From Mariniflexile sp. AS56 (GTDB lineage: Bacteria; Bacteroidota; Bacteroidia; Flavobacteriales; Flavobacteriaceae), in contig NZ_JAUPED010000004.1 in NCBI RefSeq assembly GCF_030552475.1, positions 62,001 through 126,000 on the forward strand: DNA of 64,000 nucleotides, given 5' to 3'. This document shows positions 53,047 to 61,884 of the stretch, piece after piece. How positions within the stretch are numbered: position 1 is the first letter of the stretch; every line of letters begins with the position of its first letter. A program made the position numbers and the translations under genes. The notes below the pieces were generated by a model, which made no database searches, was not told the DNA's origin, and worked only from the letters and a program-made list of their open reading frames with translations.

Positions 53047-54126
53047 ATGATTTTAAAATCACTTTCATTACTTAATTACAAGAATTTCGATAGTAAATCT
53101 TTCGTTTTTAACGATAAGATAAACTGTATTGTTGGTAATAACGGTATTGGAAAAACGAATGTGTTGGATGCTATTTACCATTTATCCTTCGGAAAAAGTT
53201 ATTTTAACCCGGTAGCATCTCAAAATATAAAGCACGATGAAGACTTTTTTGTGATTAATGGTGATTATGAAAAGGAAAATAAAACGGAAAAAGTAGTCAT
53301 TAGTTTAAAACGCGGCCAAACCAAAGTCATTAAACGAAACGCCAAAGCTTATGATAAGTTTAGCGAGCATATTGGTTTTTTGCCCTTAGTTATTATTTCG
53401 CCTGCTGATAGGGATTTGATTATAGAAGGTAGCGATACCCGCAGAAAATTTATAGACAGTGTTATATCACAAAGTGACAAAAGCTACTTAACGACCCTTA
53501 TTAGTTACAATAAAATATTAGCACAGCGTAATGCCTTATTAAAGTATTTCGCGTTAAACCACACCTTTAATAAAGACACGTTAGACGTTTATAACACCCA
53601 ATTAAATGATTTCGGATCGGTTATTTTTGAAAAACGTGATGCTTTTCTGCAAACATTCATTCCTATTTTTAAATCACGTTACCAGGCGATAAGCAATGGT
53701 AATGAAGAAGTCGAATTAAATTACCACAGCGATTTGTTTGAAGACAACTTAACAACCCTGTTGCAAAAAAACATTAATAAAGACAAAACCTTACAATACA
53801 CAAGTGTAGGTATACATAAAGACGATTTGCATTTTAATATTGAAAACCATCCTATTAAAAAATTCGGAAGTCAAGGGCAGCAAAAATCGTTTTTAATCGC
53901 CTTAAAATTGGCACAATTCGATTTTATTAAGGCGCGAAGTAACGTAAACCCGATTCTATTACTTGATGATATTTTTGATAAATTAGATGAAAATCGCGTT
54001 GGTCAAATAATAAAACTGGTTGATAATGAAGATTTCGGACAACTATTTATAAGTGATACACATGCAGAACGTACAGAAAATGCGGTAAAACAAGTGCATC
54101 AATCTTATGAAATTTTTAAGTTGTAA
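53047..54126 (+). CDS. recF: DNA replication and repair protein RecF
   Basis: The 359-residue SMC-like ATPase has Walker [15 protein letters not shown] (residues 30-43), the signature [12 protein letters not shown] and Walker [16 protein letters not shown]. It helps load RecA at gaps. It is followed by the DciA-like gene after 46 bp. Confidence 0.96.
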   Translation: MILKSLSLLNYKNFDSKSFVFNDKINCIVGNNGIGKTNVLDAIYHLSFGKSYFNPVASQNIKHDEDFFVINGDYEKENKTEKVVISLKRGQTKVIKRNAKAYDKFSEHIGFLPLVIISPADRDLIIEGSDTRRKFIDSVISQSDKSYLTTLISYNKILAQRNALLKYFALNHTFNKDTLDVYNTQLNDFGSVIFEKRDAFLQTFIPIFKSRYQAISNGNEEVELNYHSDLFEDNLTTLLQKNINKDKTLQYTSVGIHKDDLHFNIENHPIKKFGSQGQQKSFLIALKLAQFDFIKARSNVNPILLLDDIFDKLDENRVGQIIKLVDNEDFGQLFISDTHAERTENAVKQVHQSYEIFKL

Positions 54127-54172
54127 ATTTAGACAGTACACGCACTACAATAACATAACACCACTAATAACC

Positions 54173-54469
54173 ATGGCAAAACGTAACAACGAACAGATTA
54201 GTATCTCCGATGCACTTAAGGAATTTGTTGAAACCAATAGATTAGAAAAAGGCTTGAACAAAGTAAATGTCGCCGATGCTTGGGCAAACCTTATGGGGAA
54301 TGGCGTTAACAATTACACCACCTCTGTAAGTTTAGAGCGCGACACCCTTTACATTCAACTAAATTCTAGCGTATTACGAGAAGAATTAAGTTACGGAAAA
54401 GAAAAAATAATTAAGATGCTTAATGAGGAATTAGGGAAAGAAATTATTAAGAAATTGATCTTAAGATAA
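54173..54469 (+). CDS. DciA-like DUF721 protein
   Basis: The protein is 98 residues from the ATG at 54173 (MAKRNNEQISISDAL); a longer frame begins inside recF and is less likely. It contains the DUF721 pattern WANLMGNGVNNYTTSVSLE, then LYIQLNSSVLREEL. DciA family members help load the replicative helicase. Its neighbour is recF, a usual pairing. Confidence 0.88.
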   Translation: MAKRNNEQISISDALKEFVETNRLEKGLNKVNVADAWANLMGNGVNNYTTSVSLERDTLYIQLNSSVLREELSYGKEKIIKMLNEELGKEIIKKLILR

Positions 54470-54531
54470 TTAGAAAAATATCTTAAAAATAAAAAAAATC
54501 ACAAAAAACAACATTGTATGAATAATTATAC

Positions 54532-54539
54532 TACCTTTG
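54532..54539 (+). promoter_or_regulatory. Candidate -7 element for the first cold-shock gene
   Basis: TACCTTTG matches TAnnTTTG, 27 bp before the start codon; TTG at 54514-54516 is 15 bases upstream, shorter than usual. Confidence 0.45.
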
Positions 54540-54566
54540 TCCTTTAATTTTTTATAAATAAACACA

Positions 54567-54758
54567 ATGAGTAAAGGTACCGTAAAATTCTTCAATGATT
54601 CTAAAGGTTTTGGATTCATCACTGAAGATGACAACAACAAAGAACATTTCGTACACATTTCAGGACTTATCGATGAAATTCGTGAAGGTGATGCAGTTGA
54701 ATTCGATCTACAAGAAGGTAGAAAAGGATTAAACGCCGTAAACGTAAAAGTAATCTAA
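54567..54758 (+). CDS. Cold-shock domain protein (first copy)
   Basis: The 63-residue protein is a single cold-shock OB fold with RNP1 KGFGFI and RNP2 EHFVHIS. It binds single-stranded RNA/DNA as an RNA chaperone. It is nearly identical to the copy 142 bp downstream, each with its own terminator. Confidence 0.95.
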   Translation: MSKGTVKFFNDSKGFGFITEDDNNKEHFVHISGLIDEIREGDAVEFDLQEGRKGLNAVNVKVI

Positions 54759-54782
54759 TACATATACTTTAACAATTACATT

Positions 54783-54813
54783 AAAAGTCTATCAATCATA
54801 TTGATAGACTTTT
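54783..54813 (+). terminator. Terminator of the first cold-shock gene
   Basis: A 14-bp stem AAAAGTCTATCAAT / ATTGATAGACTTTT with a 3-base loop is followed by a T run. Confidence 0.92.
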
Positions 54814-54900
54814 TTGCTTTAATAAACTTTCGTAAAAAAACATTTTTTTTTTCATATTTTTTTGCATTACATTTATAAAACTAATTTAATATTTAAAAGT

Positions 54901-55092
54901 ATGAGTAAAGGAACAGTAAAATTTTTCAACGATGGCAAAGGATTTGGTTTCATCGTTGAAGACGGTTCAAACAAAGAACACTTTGTTCACATTTCAGGTT
55001 TAATTGACGAAGTTCGTGAAGGCGACGCTGTTGAATTTGATTTAAAAGAAGGTAAAAAAGGATTAAACGCAGTAAATGTAAAAGTAATTTAA
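54901..55092 (+). CDS. Cold-shock domain protein (second copy)
   Basis: The protein is 63 residues from the ATG at 54901; a 13-codon upstream extension would break the similarity to the first copy. It has the same RNP1 KGFGFI and RNP2 EHFVHIS motifs. The 142-bp spacer with a terminator means that it has its own promoter, probably in the T-rich stretch at 54840-54890. Confidence 0.95.
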   Translation: MSKGTVKFFNDGKGFGFIVEDGSNKEHFVHISGLIDEVREGDAVEFDLKEGKKGLNAVNVKVI

Positions 55093-55121
55093 TAGATACT
55101 ATTTAATTTTTTTAAGACACA

Positions 55122-55154
55122 AAAAAATCCCGCAACAATGTTGCGGGATTTTTT
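55122..55154. terminator. Bidirectional terminator between cold-shock gene and ndk
   Basis: A perfect palindrome with 16-base arms (AAAAAATCCCGCAACA and complement) has A and T runs outside, serving the converging csp and ndk genes. Confidence 0.93.
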
Positions 55155-55176
55155 ATGTATATACTTTTCTAAAGTC

Positions 55177-55596
55177 TTAAAACATCTCTCTACCAGAAAA
55201 ATGAAAAGCACCTTCAATAGCAGCATTTTCATCACTATCACTTCCATGTACTGCATTTTCACTTATAGAATCTGCAAACATTTTTCTAATAGTACCTTCT
55301 GCAGCATCAGCAGGATTGGTAGCACCAATTAAAGTTCTAAAATCTTCAACGGCGTTTTCTTTTTCTAAAACGGCAGCTACTATTGGACCACGTGTCATGT
55401 ATTCCACTAAATCTGCAAAAAACGGACGCTCACTATGTACAGCGTAAAAAGCTTGCGCATCTTTAGTGGTCATTTGCGTTAATTTCATAGCAACAATTCT
55501 AAATCCTGAAGCTGAAATTTTTTCTAATATTGCACCAATATGCCCTTTTTCTACAGCATCTGGTTTTAGCATGGTAAATGTTCTATTTGTTGCCAT
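55177..55596 (-). CDS. ndk: Nucleoside diphosphate kinase
   Basis: The 139-residue enzyme has the active-site His in NAVHGSDS, the N-terminal [17 protein letters not shown] and the conserved [13 protein letters not shown]. It transfers phosphate between nucleoside di- and triphosphates. It is a single gene with its own promoter and terminator. Confidence 0.97.
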   Translation of the reverse strand: MATNRTFTMLKPDAVEKGHIGAILEKISASGFRIVAMKLTQMTTKDAQAFYAVHSERPFFADLVEYMTRGPIVAAVLEKENAVEDFRTLIGATNPADAAEGTIRKMFADSISENAVHGSDSDENAAIEGAFHFSGREMF

Positions 55597-55707
55597 TTTC
55601 TAATTTTAAATTTATTCTGTTTTAATAATTTGATAAATTAGCCTTCATCAAATTATCATAAATAATTTTTCAGAAAACAAACTAACAAACCGTTTCTAAT
55701 TTTGCTG

Positions 55708-55737
55708 CAAAAATAAGGTATTTATCATTAAAAACAA
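55708..55737 (-). promoter_or_regulatory. Promoter for ndk
   Basis: On the minus strand TTG (55737-55735), a 19-base spacer and TATTTTTG (55715-55708) match the Bacteroidota consensus, about 110 bp before the ndk start. Confidence 0.65.
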
Positions 55738-55775
55738 GCCAATCGAATTTTAAAAAAATTGTATCTTCGTGAACT

Positions 55776-56795
55776 ATGAATACACAAGATATTACGAATA
55801 TAAAGCACCTATTATCAACCCCAAAAAAGATAGTAATTGTCCCTCATAAAAATCCCGATGGCGATGCAATTGGTTCTACTTTAGGCCTGTATCATTACCT
55901 TATAAAAAGCAATCACCACGTACAAGTTATAACACCAAACGATTATCCTAGCTTTTTAAAATGGATTCCAGGTGAACAAAACATCTTAAAACACGATTCG
56001 CAAACGAAAGCTTGTGAACGATTAATTGATGATGCCGACCTTATTTTTACATTAGATTTTAATGCGTTACACCGCTCTGGAAACATGGAAACCGTTCTAG
56101 CCGCAAGTAGTGCTATTAAAATAATGATTGACCACCACCAAGCACCAGATGATTATGCCAAATACGTTTTTAGCGATGTTAGCATGAGTTCCACCTGTGA
56201 AATGGTGTATCATTTTATTGATATGTTAGGTGATTTAGATACCATAGACACACCCATTGCAACCTGTTTGTATGTTGGTATTATGACCGATACAGGATCG
56301 TTCAGGTTCCCATCAACAACCAGTAAAACTCACAGAATTATAGCCGACTTAATAGATAAAGGCGCCAACAAAACTGAAATTCATAATAATATTTACGATG
56401 TTAACAGCTTCAATAGCTTGCAATTATTAGGTTGTGCCCTTACTAATTTAAGAGTTATTCCAGAATCGAAAGCAGCCTATATAACGCTTTCTCAAGAAGA
56501 ATTAAATCGATACGATTACAAAAAAGGGGATACGGAAGGTATTGTAAACTATGGTCTTTCTTTAGAAAACGTAGTTTTAGCAGCTATTTTCATAGAAGAT
56601 AGGCAGGAAGGCATTATAAAAATTTCTCTGCGTTCTTCGGGTAACTTTTCTGTTAACGAGATGTCTAGAGCGCATTTTGAAGGTGGCGGCCACACAAATG
56701 CTGCTGGTGGCAAAAGCAGCTTATCATTAACCGATACAGTTGAAAAATTTATTAGTATATTGCCTAGTTATAATAAAGCCCTAAATAATGAATAA
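55776..56795 (+). CDS. DHH/DHHA1 phosphoesterase (NrnA-like oligoribonuclease/pAp phosphatase)
   Basis: The 339-residue protein has the DHH domain motifs IVPHKNPDGDAIGS, TLDFNALHRSG, MIDHHQAP and MTDTGSFRFP, and the DHHA1 motif GGGHTNAAGG. NrnA members degrade nanoRNA and 3'-phosphoadenosine phosphate. It overlaps gldI by 8 bp. Confidence 0.93.
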   Translation: MNTQDITNIKHLLSTPKKIVIVPHKNPDGDAIGSTLGLYHYLIKSNHHVQVITPNDYPSFLKWIPGEQNILKHDSQTKACERLIDDADLIFTLDFNALHRSGNMETVLAASSAIKIMIDHHQAPDDYAKYVFSDVSMSSTCEMVYHFIDMLGDLDTIDTPIATCLYVGIMTDTGSFRFPSTTSKTHRIIADLIDKGANKTEIHNNIYDVNSFNSLQLLGCALTNLRVIPESKAAYITLSQEELNRYDYKKGDTEGIVNYGLSLENVVLAAIFIEDRQEGIIKISLRSSGNFSVNEMSRAHFEGGGHTNAAGGKSSLSLTDTVEKFISILPSYNKALNNE

Positions 56796-57336
56796 ATTTA
56801 TCCTACTTACTTTTATTTTATTAGCAGCCATGAGCTGTAAACAACCTGAAGCCAGGCGCCCCGTTTCGGTAACTTCTGGTTCTTTCATTGATGCCTCCAT
56901 AGAACGAAATAAAAAATTATATGCTCGTGAGAAATCTCAGATAGAGAAACTAATGAAGCAGCATAAAGACAATAATTATATCGCTTCAGAAAGTGGGTTT
57001 TGGTATTACTACAACACGAAAGTTGAAATTGATTCGTTAATAACTCCAGAATTTGGAGACCTTGTTAACTTCAATTATAATGTAAAAGCACTTAATGGCG
57101 CTTTAATATATTCGAAAGACGCTCTTAAAACTCAAAATTATGCGATGGATCGTGAAGAATTATTTACCGGACTTCGTGAAGGTTTAAAGCTTTTAAAGAC
57201 AGGTGAAACTGCCACTTTTATGTTTCCTTCACAAAAAGCCTATGGTTATTATGGCGATGAAGATAAAATAGGAAGCAACACACCATTAATATGTGAAGTG
57301 ACTATCAACTCTATTACCCAAAATCAAACTAAATAG
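56788..57336 (+). CDS. gldI: Gliding motility FKBP-type PPIase lipoprotein GldI
   Basis: The 182-residue lipoprotein (LLAAMSCKQ, Cys17) has an FKBP domain from about 75 (GDLVNFNYNVKALNG; LFTGLREGLKLLKTGETATF; NTPLICEVTI). It matches GldI in length and N-terminal helical region, a protein needed for gliding and the type IX system in Flavobacterium. A second PPIase lipoprotein gene follows after 2 bp. Confidence 0.9.
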   Translation: MNKFILLTFILLAAMSCKQPEARRPVSVTSGSFIDASIERNKKLYAREKSQIEKLMKQHKDNNYIASESGFWYYYNTKVEIDSLITPEFGDLVNFNYNVKALNGALIYSKDALKTQNYAMDREELFTGLREGLKLLKTGETATFMFPSQKAYGYYGDEDKIGSNTPLICEVTINSITQNQTK

Positions 57337-57338
57337 TA

Positions 57339-58466
57339 ATGGCCCCAATTAAAAATTGTTTCAGGATTCTATTAATGAGTTTGTTAATAGGCATTACATC
57401 GTGTCAAGCACAATACCCCGACCTAGAAGATGGTATGTATGCTGAGTTTGTTACTAATCACGGCACTATGGTCGCCAAATTGGCTTATGAAAAAACGCCT
57501 ATTACCGTTGCAAATTTTGTATCGCTCGCAGAAGGCACAAACACCTTAGTAGACAGCGCGTTTAAAGGAAAAAAATTCTATAACGGTCTTACTTTTCACA
57601 GAGTGATGAATAATTTCATGATTCAAAGTGGAGACCCTACAGCAACGGGTACAGGCAGTTCTGGTTATCGATTTATGGACGAGTTTCACCCCGATTTAAT
57701 ACACGATAAATTGGGTGTTTTATCAATGGCAAACTCGGGTCCCAACACCAATGGTAGCCAGTTTTTTATTACAGAAATTCCTAAACCTCATTTAGATAAC
57801 AAACATGCTGTTTTTGGTGAACTTGTTTTAGGGTTTGATGTGCTAGACAGTATTTCAAATGTAAAAGTAGGTCCTGGTAATAAACCTATTGAAGATGTTG
57901 TTTTAAAAAAATTAAACATTATTAAAAAAGGGAAAGGCGCTAAAAACTTTGATGCACCCAAAATATTCATCAACCATTTTGCTAAAGCTGAAAAACTAGA
58001 AAAAGAAAAAGCAGCTAAAGCGGAAGCCCTTTTAAATGATACCAAAAACAAATTCATAAAACAAAAAGAACAGGCTGCAACATTGGCTTCGGGTTTAAAA
58101 TTCACCATTACTGAAAATGGTACAGGTGAAAATTTAAAAGAAACCAGTAAAGTTTTAACCAACTACAGTTTATATTTTGAAGACGGTAGAATTTTAGACA
58201 CCAACAAACTAGAAGTAGCAGAACTATATGGTATTGTTAATGAAGGTAGAAAAGCAGCCGACCAATACCAACCTATCGAAGCCAGTTTAAGCCCAAATGC
58301 ACAAATGATTGCCGGGTTTAAAGAAGGGCTACAACAATTACGTGAAGGCGATAAGGCAACCTTATTCCTTCCGTACCACTTGGCTTATGGAGAAACTGGA
58401 AACAGAGCCATCCCACCAAAAACCAATTTAATTTTTGAAGTCGAAGTTATAACACTTCAAAAGTAA
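57339..58466 (+). CDS. Two-domain peptidyl-prolyl isomerase lipoprotein (cyclophilin plus FKBP)
   Basis: The 375-residue lipoprotein (LIGITSCQAQ, Cys22) has a cyclophilin domain (about 30-195; FHRVMNNFMIQSGDPTATG; SMANSGPNTNGSQFFI), a charged helical linker, and an FKBP domain (about 240-375; MIAGFKEGLQQLREGDKATL; AIPPKTNLIFEVEV). Both proline-isomerase folds act in the envelope. It is co-transcribed with gldI, so it may assist the same export or motility proteins. Confidence 0.93.
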   Translation: MAPIKNCFRILLMSLLIGITSCQAQYPDLEDGMYAEFVTNHGTMVAKLAYEKTPITVANFVSLAEGTNTLVDSAFKGKKFYNGLTFHRVMNNFMIQSGDPTATGTGSSGYRFMDEFHPDLIHDKLGVLSMANSGPNTNGSQFFITEIPKPHLDNKHAVFGELVLGFDVLDSISNVKVGPGNKPIEDVVLKKLNIIKKGKGAKNFDAPKIFINHFAKAEKLEKEKAAKAEALLNDTKNKFIKQKEQAATLASGLKFTITENGTGENLKETSKVLTNYSLYFEDGRILDTNKLEVAELYGIVNEGRKAADQYQPIEASLSPNAQMIAGFKEGLQQLREGDKATLFLPYHLAYGETGNRAIPPKTNLIFEVEVITLQK

Positions 58467-58517
58467 ATTCAAAGAAAAATAAAAGCATACTAATAAAACG
58501 CTGAAAATTAAAAATCT

Positions 58518-59447
58518 ATGTACCTATTAAAATTTGATTGGAATCCTATAACAGGCATCGACCTTTTTGGAATTTTTAAATTACACTTCTATAGCCTTAT
58601 GTGGGTTGTTGCCTTTGTTTTAGGCTGGTACATCATGAAGCGTATTTTCACAAAAGAAAAAGTATCCTTAGATTATTTAGACCCTTTATTTATTTACACG
58701 GTTCTGGCTACCATGCTTGGGGCACGTTTGGGGCATGTTTTATTTTACCAGTCGGAATTAATCACCGAAGACTTTCTTAGTATTTTCCTTCCCGTTAAAT
58801 TTAAAGGTGGTTTCGAATTTACAGGGTTTCAAGGCCTTGCAAGCCATGGTGCTGCTATTGGTATTATTATAGGTATGTACTTGTATCGTAAAAAATACAA
58901 TTACAAATCGTTACTATGGATTTTGGATCGTGTGGTTATTTCGGTAGCTTCTGGTGCTATTTTTATTAGAATTGGTAACTTTATTAATTCTGAAATTATT
59001 GGAAAAATTACGACTTCAGAATTTGGAGTTCGATTCATTCAAGATGAATACTACAAAAGCCAAATCACACAATTAACGGGTATTAAAGATGTGCAACAGG
59101 CTTATGATGCCGTAACAAACAACCCTCAATTTGTAGAGTTGCTTAATGCTGTACCTTACCGCCACCCTGCCCAATTATACGAATCGTTCTGCTATATTTT
59201 TGTATTTATAATTCTATGGTTTTTCTATTCTAAAACAACAAAAAGAGACCAACCAGGATTCCTTTTCGGCTTGTTTTTAATACTATTATGGAGTATTCGT
59301 TTCTTCGTAGAATTTGTAAAAGAGCCACAAGGTGAAGAGTATATTAACTGGTCTGGTTTAAATACTGGGCAATGGTTAAGCATACCTTTTATACTTATTG
59401 GTTTGTACTTCATGTTTGTTTACAAACCTAAGGTTACTGTCAAATAG
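58518..59447 (+). CDS. lgt: Prolipoprotein diacylglyceryl transferase
   Basis: The 309-residue membrane enzyme has seven expected helices, the LGARLGHVLFY segment, the Lgt signature RIGNFINSEIIGK and HPAQLYES. It adds diacylglycerol to lipobox cysteines of the many lipoproteins encoded here. The DUF192 gene starts 1 bp after its stop. Confidence 0.96.
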   Translation: MYLLKFDWNPITGIDLFGIFKLHFYSLMWVVAFVLGWYIMKRIFTKEKVSLDYLDPLFIYTVLATMLGARLGHVLFYQSELITEDFLSIFLPVKFKGGFEFTGFQGLASHGAAIGIIIGMYLYRKKYNYKSLLWILDRVVISVASGAIFIRIGNFINSEIIGKITTSEFGVRFIQDEYYKSQITQLTGIKDVQQAYDAVTNNPQFVELLNAVPYRHPAQLYESFCYIFVFIILWFFYSKTTKRDQPGFLFGLFLILLWSIRFFVEFVKEPQGEEYINWSGLNTGQWLSIPFILIGLYFMFVYKPKVTVK

Positions 59448-59448
59448 G

Positions 59449-59925
59449 ATGTTTTTTAAACAACTTACATTATTTTCTATTTTAGCTTTATGTCTTTTTG
59501 CTTGCAAGGAAGACAAAAAAGTTATAACGCAAACAGCTATTTTATTTAAAAAGGAAGGTAACCTGACTATTTTAAAACGAGCCGATTCCACTGAAATTAG
59601 TTTAGATATTGAAATCGCAGATACTGATTTTGATATTCAAACGGGATTAATGTACAGAGATTCTATGAAAGAAAACCAAGGTATGCTGTTTGTTTTTGAT
59701 GATGTGACCGAACGGTATTTTTATATGAAGAACACTAAAATACCCTTAGATATTATTTATATTGATGAAGCTAAACAGATCGTCAGTTTTCAAAAAAACG
59801 CCAAACCCTTCGATGAAACGGCGCTACCATCAAACCTCCCTGCCAAATACGTTTTGGAAGTTAACGCTGGTCTAGCAGATGCATGGTTGCTTGCTGTGGG
59901 AGATGGTGTTCAGTTTAGTGAATAA
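59449..59925 (+). CDS. DUF192 lipoprotein
   Basis: The protein is 158 residues from the ATG at 59449, which places a lipobox (LALCLFACKED) at the N-terminus; an upstream in-frame start inside lgt would not. The DUF192 fold shows FDIQTGLMYRDSM, GMLFVFDD, FYMKNTKIPLDIIYID and VLEVNAG. Function is unknown. Confidence 0.9.
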   Translation: MFFKQLTLFSILALCLFACKEDKKVITQTAILFKKEGNLTILKRADSTEISLDIEIADTDFDIQTGLMYRDSMKENQGMLFVFDDVTERYFYMKNTKIPLDIIYIDEAKQIVSFQKNAKPFDETALPSNLPAKYVLEVNAGLADAWLLAVGDGVQFSE

Positions 59926-59957
59926 CAAATTGAATTTTAATATAAGTAGCACCCGTA

Positions 59958-60638
59958 TTAAAAAAACTCTCGGTACTGCATCACTCTAAATTCTGTGGTA
60001 TTGAATTGAGGGTTTTTAGCTTTTAAATGTTTGTATAAAGGCAGCTTACTTATCGAAATATTCGCTGCACCAGAACCGGATGTTAAGGAAACGGTTTTAA
60101 TAATTCGCGTAGTAGTTTCAACACCATTCAAACCATCATTTAGCGTGAATTGATGCACTCTGGGTACTTCTGATGAAACAACTTCTAATTTCAACCCGAA
60201 GTCCTTCAAATGTCTTCTAAAGAAATATTCAGGACCATTTTTACTATTTCCGCCAGTAAACAAAAGCGTTTTTATACTTGGGTGTGCTTTTAAATACCCC
60301 AATAGGTTTCTAAGCTTTATGTTTTTCATTCCCAAATCGGACGCATCCATTTTATCACGTTCGCAACTTTCAACAATATCACAAACCCCTATTTTATGAG
60401 TGATTAAAAAGGCTTTACGTTCATCAATCGCTTCTTGAGAATTATCATATTTCAAATTAAGATTATGAATCTTATCTATATACAACCACAGCGAATTGTA
60501 ATAACTTCCGTAACAAAAATTAACATCTTTCTCCAAAAGTTCACCTGTTGAAAACCGCGGTGGTGGCAGTGTACCCACAATTAATTTACTAGTATCTGGT
60601 TGAATAAAAGGTTGGTATGGATGGGTATGTTTAAACAA
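59958..60638 (-). CDS. Uracil-DNA glycosylase superfamily protein
   Basis: The 226-residue protein has the family pattern LIVGTLPPPRF near residue 20 (motif 1 region), GVCDIVESC, LLFTGGNSKNG and the late SGSGAANISIS (motif 2 region). It is a base-excision type enzyme, probably closer to the hypoxanthine-type branch than to classical Ung. The substrate base is uncertain. Confidence 0.8.
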   Translation of the reverse strand: MFKHTHPYQPFIQPDTSKLIVGTLPPPRFSTGELLEKDVNFCYGSYYNSLWLYIDKIHNLNLKYDNSQEAIDERKAFLITHKIGVCDIVESCERDKMDASDLGMKNIKLRNLLGYLKAHPSIKTLLFTGGNSKNGPEYFFRRHLKDFGLKLEVVSSEVPRVHQFTLNDGLNGVETTTRIIKTVSLTSGSGAANISISKLPLYKHLKAKNPQFNTTEFRVMQYREFF

Positions 60639-60702
60639 CTTTTACTTTGGTTTTTAGAATGAATTTTGTATTTTATCAGTATTAAAAAAAATATTAAAAA
60701 CT

Positions 60703-60837
60703 ATGGGAAAAGGAGATAAAAAAACAAAACGAGGTAAAATAAACAGAGGTACTTTTGGTGCTAGACGTCCTAGAATAAAAAAGAAACCATCTATTGAAAA
60801 CAAAATTAGCATAGACAAAAAAGCCCTTGCTATGTAA
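60703..60837 (+). CDS. 30S ribosomal protein THX
   Basis: The 44-codon gene starts MGKGDKKTKRGKINRGTFG and continues ARRPRIKKKPS. It matches bTHX proteins, short basic peptides lying in the 30S head. It is divergent from the glycosylase gene, with 64 bp between them, and is easy to miss because of its size. Confidence 0.9.
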   Translation: MGKGDKKTKRGKINRGTFGARRPRIKKKPSIENKISIDKKALAM

Positions 60838-60849
60838 GTTCACCGCATG

Positions 60850-61608
60850 CTATCTAATAAAAATTAATTCCGTATCGGTAGACATAGGCTCGCTAAAATT
60901 ATAGCCTTCGTAATTAAAACCTTTAATATCATCTATGGTTTTTGCGTTAGTCTCTATTACATAGCGCGCCATTAACCCACGGGCTTGTTTGGCAAAAGTC
61001 ATAATCATTTTGTATTCGCCATTTTTAAAATCTTTAAAATTAGCCGTAATTACAGGCGCTTTTAGGGCTTTAAGATCGACGGCTTTAAAGTATTCATTAC
61101 TCGCAAGGTTTAATAAAATCTCGCCAGCTTCTAACTCTTCATTTAAAGCTTTAGCAATCGTTTTTTGCCAAAACGCATATAGGTTTTTGTTTTTGCCAAC
61201 CGGAAATTTAGTCCCCATTTCCAAACGGTAAGGCTGTATTAAATCTAAAGGTTTTAGCAAGCCATAAAGGCCAGAGATAATACGTATTGTATTTTGTGCT
61301 GCTTCTATATGGTTTTCAGCTAAACTAAAAGCATCTAAGCCTCTATATACTTCGCCACTAAAGGCATACATAGCTGGTCTGGCATTGTCTGGTGTAAAAG
61401 GTAATTCCCATTCTTGATTACGCCCGTAATTTAATTGCCCCAAGGCATCGGAAATACTCATAAGCTTCGATAAACTTTTGGCCGATTTCTTTTTAAGCAA
61501 TTTATTTAAACGTTCAGATTGGTCTAAAAACTGTGGTTCTGTATGTTGTGTTGTTGGTAACTTCGTTTCAAAATCTAACGACTTTGCTGGTGACAATACT
61601 AATTTCAT
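60850..61608 (-). CDS. yaaA: Peroxide stress protein YaaA
   Basis: The 252-residue protein has the family start MKLVLSPAKSLDFE, PAMYAFSGEVYRGLDA, RIISGLYGLLKPLDLIQPYRLEMGTKFP and LASNEYFKAVD. YaaA limits free iron during peroxide stress in E. coli and has a DNA-binding helix-hairpin. It is a single gene. Confidence 0.94.
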   Translation of the reverse strand: MKLVLSPAKSLDFETKLPTTQHTEPQFLDQSERLNKLLKKKSAKSLSKLMSISDALGQLNYGRNQEWELPFTPDNARPAMYAFSGEVYRGLDAFSLAENHIEAAQNTIRIISGLYGLLKPLDLIQPYRLEMGTKFPVGKNKNLYAFWQKTIAKALNEELEAGEILLNLASNEYFKAVDLKALKAPVITANFKDFKNGEYKMIMTFAKQARGLMARYVIETNAKTIDDIKGFNYEGYNFSEPMSTDTELIFIR

Positions 61609-61830
61609 CCGTTTTATTATTTGCTTTTAATTGGTCACTTGTTACTTCCTATATGGTTACGCTCCTTTTGTATTGAGCCCTCGTTATGGAAGTTTCATTC
61701 TCTCATTTATTATAAACTCAAAGTTACAACTACAAACTAATAATAGAAACTTAGATAGCAAGTATTTGTTAATACTGCAATAAGATAAAGTAATTGACAT
61801 GCTAAATATTAACACTAAAATTAAAAACAA

Positions 61831-61864
61831 AAAAAATCCCAATAGAAACCTATTGGGATTTTTT
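61831..61864 (-). terminator. Terminator of secDF
   Basis: A 15-bp stem AAAAAATCCCAATAG / CTATTGGGATTTTTT with a 4-base loop has T runs, 20 bp after the secDF stop on the minus strand. The stretch 61609-61830 shows only a TAACTTTG-like element (complement of 61719-61726) that may serve yaaA. Confidence 0.9.
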
Positions 61865-61884
61865 AAACTTATTTAAAAGAACGC

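Noticed and set aside
57788-58162. Minus-strand 124-codon frame
   Set aside because: It is opposite the cyclophilin-FKBP gene, with hydrophobic low-complexity content typical of an antisense frame.
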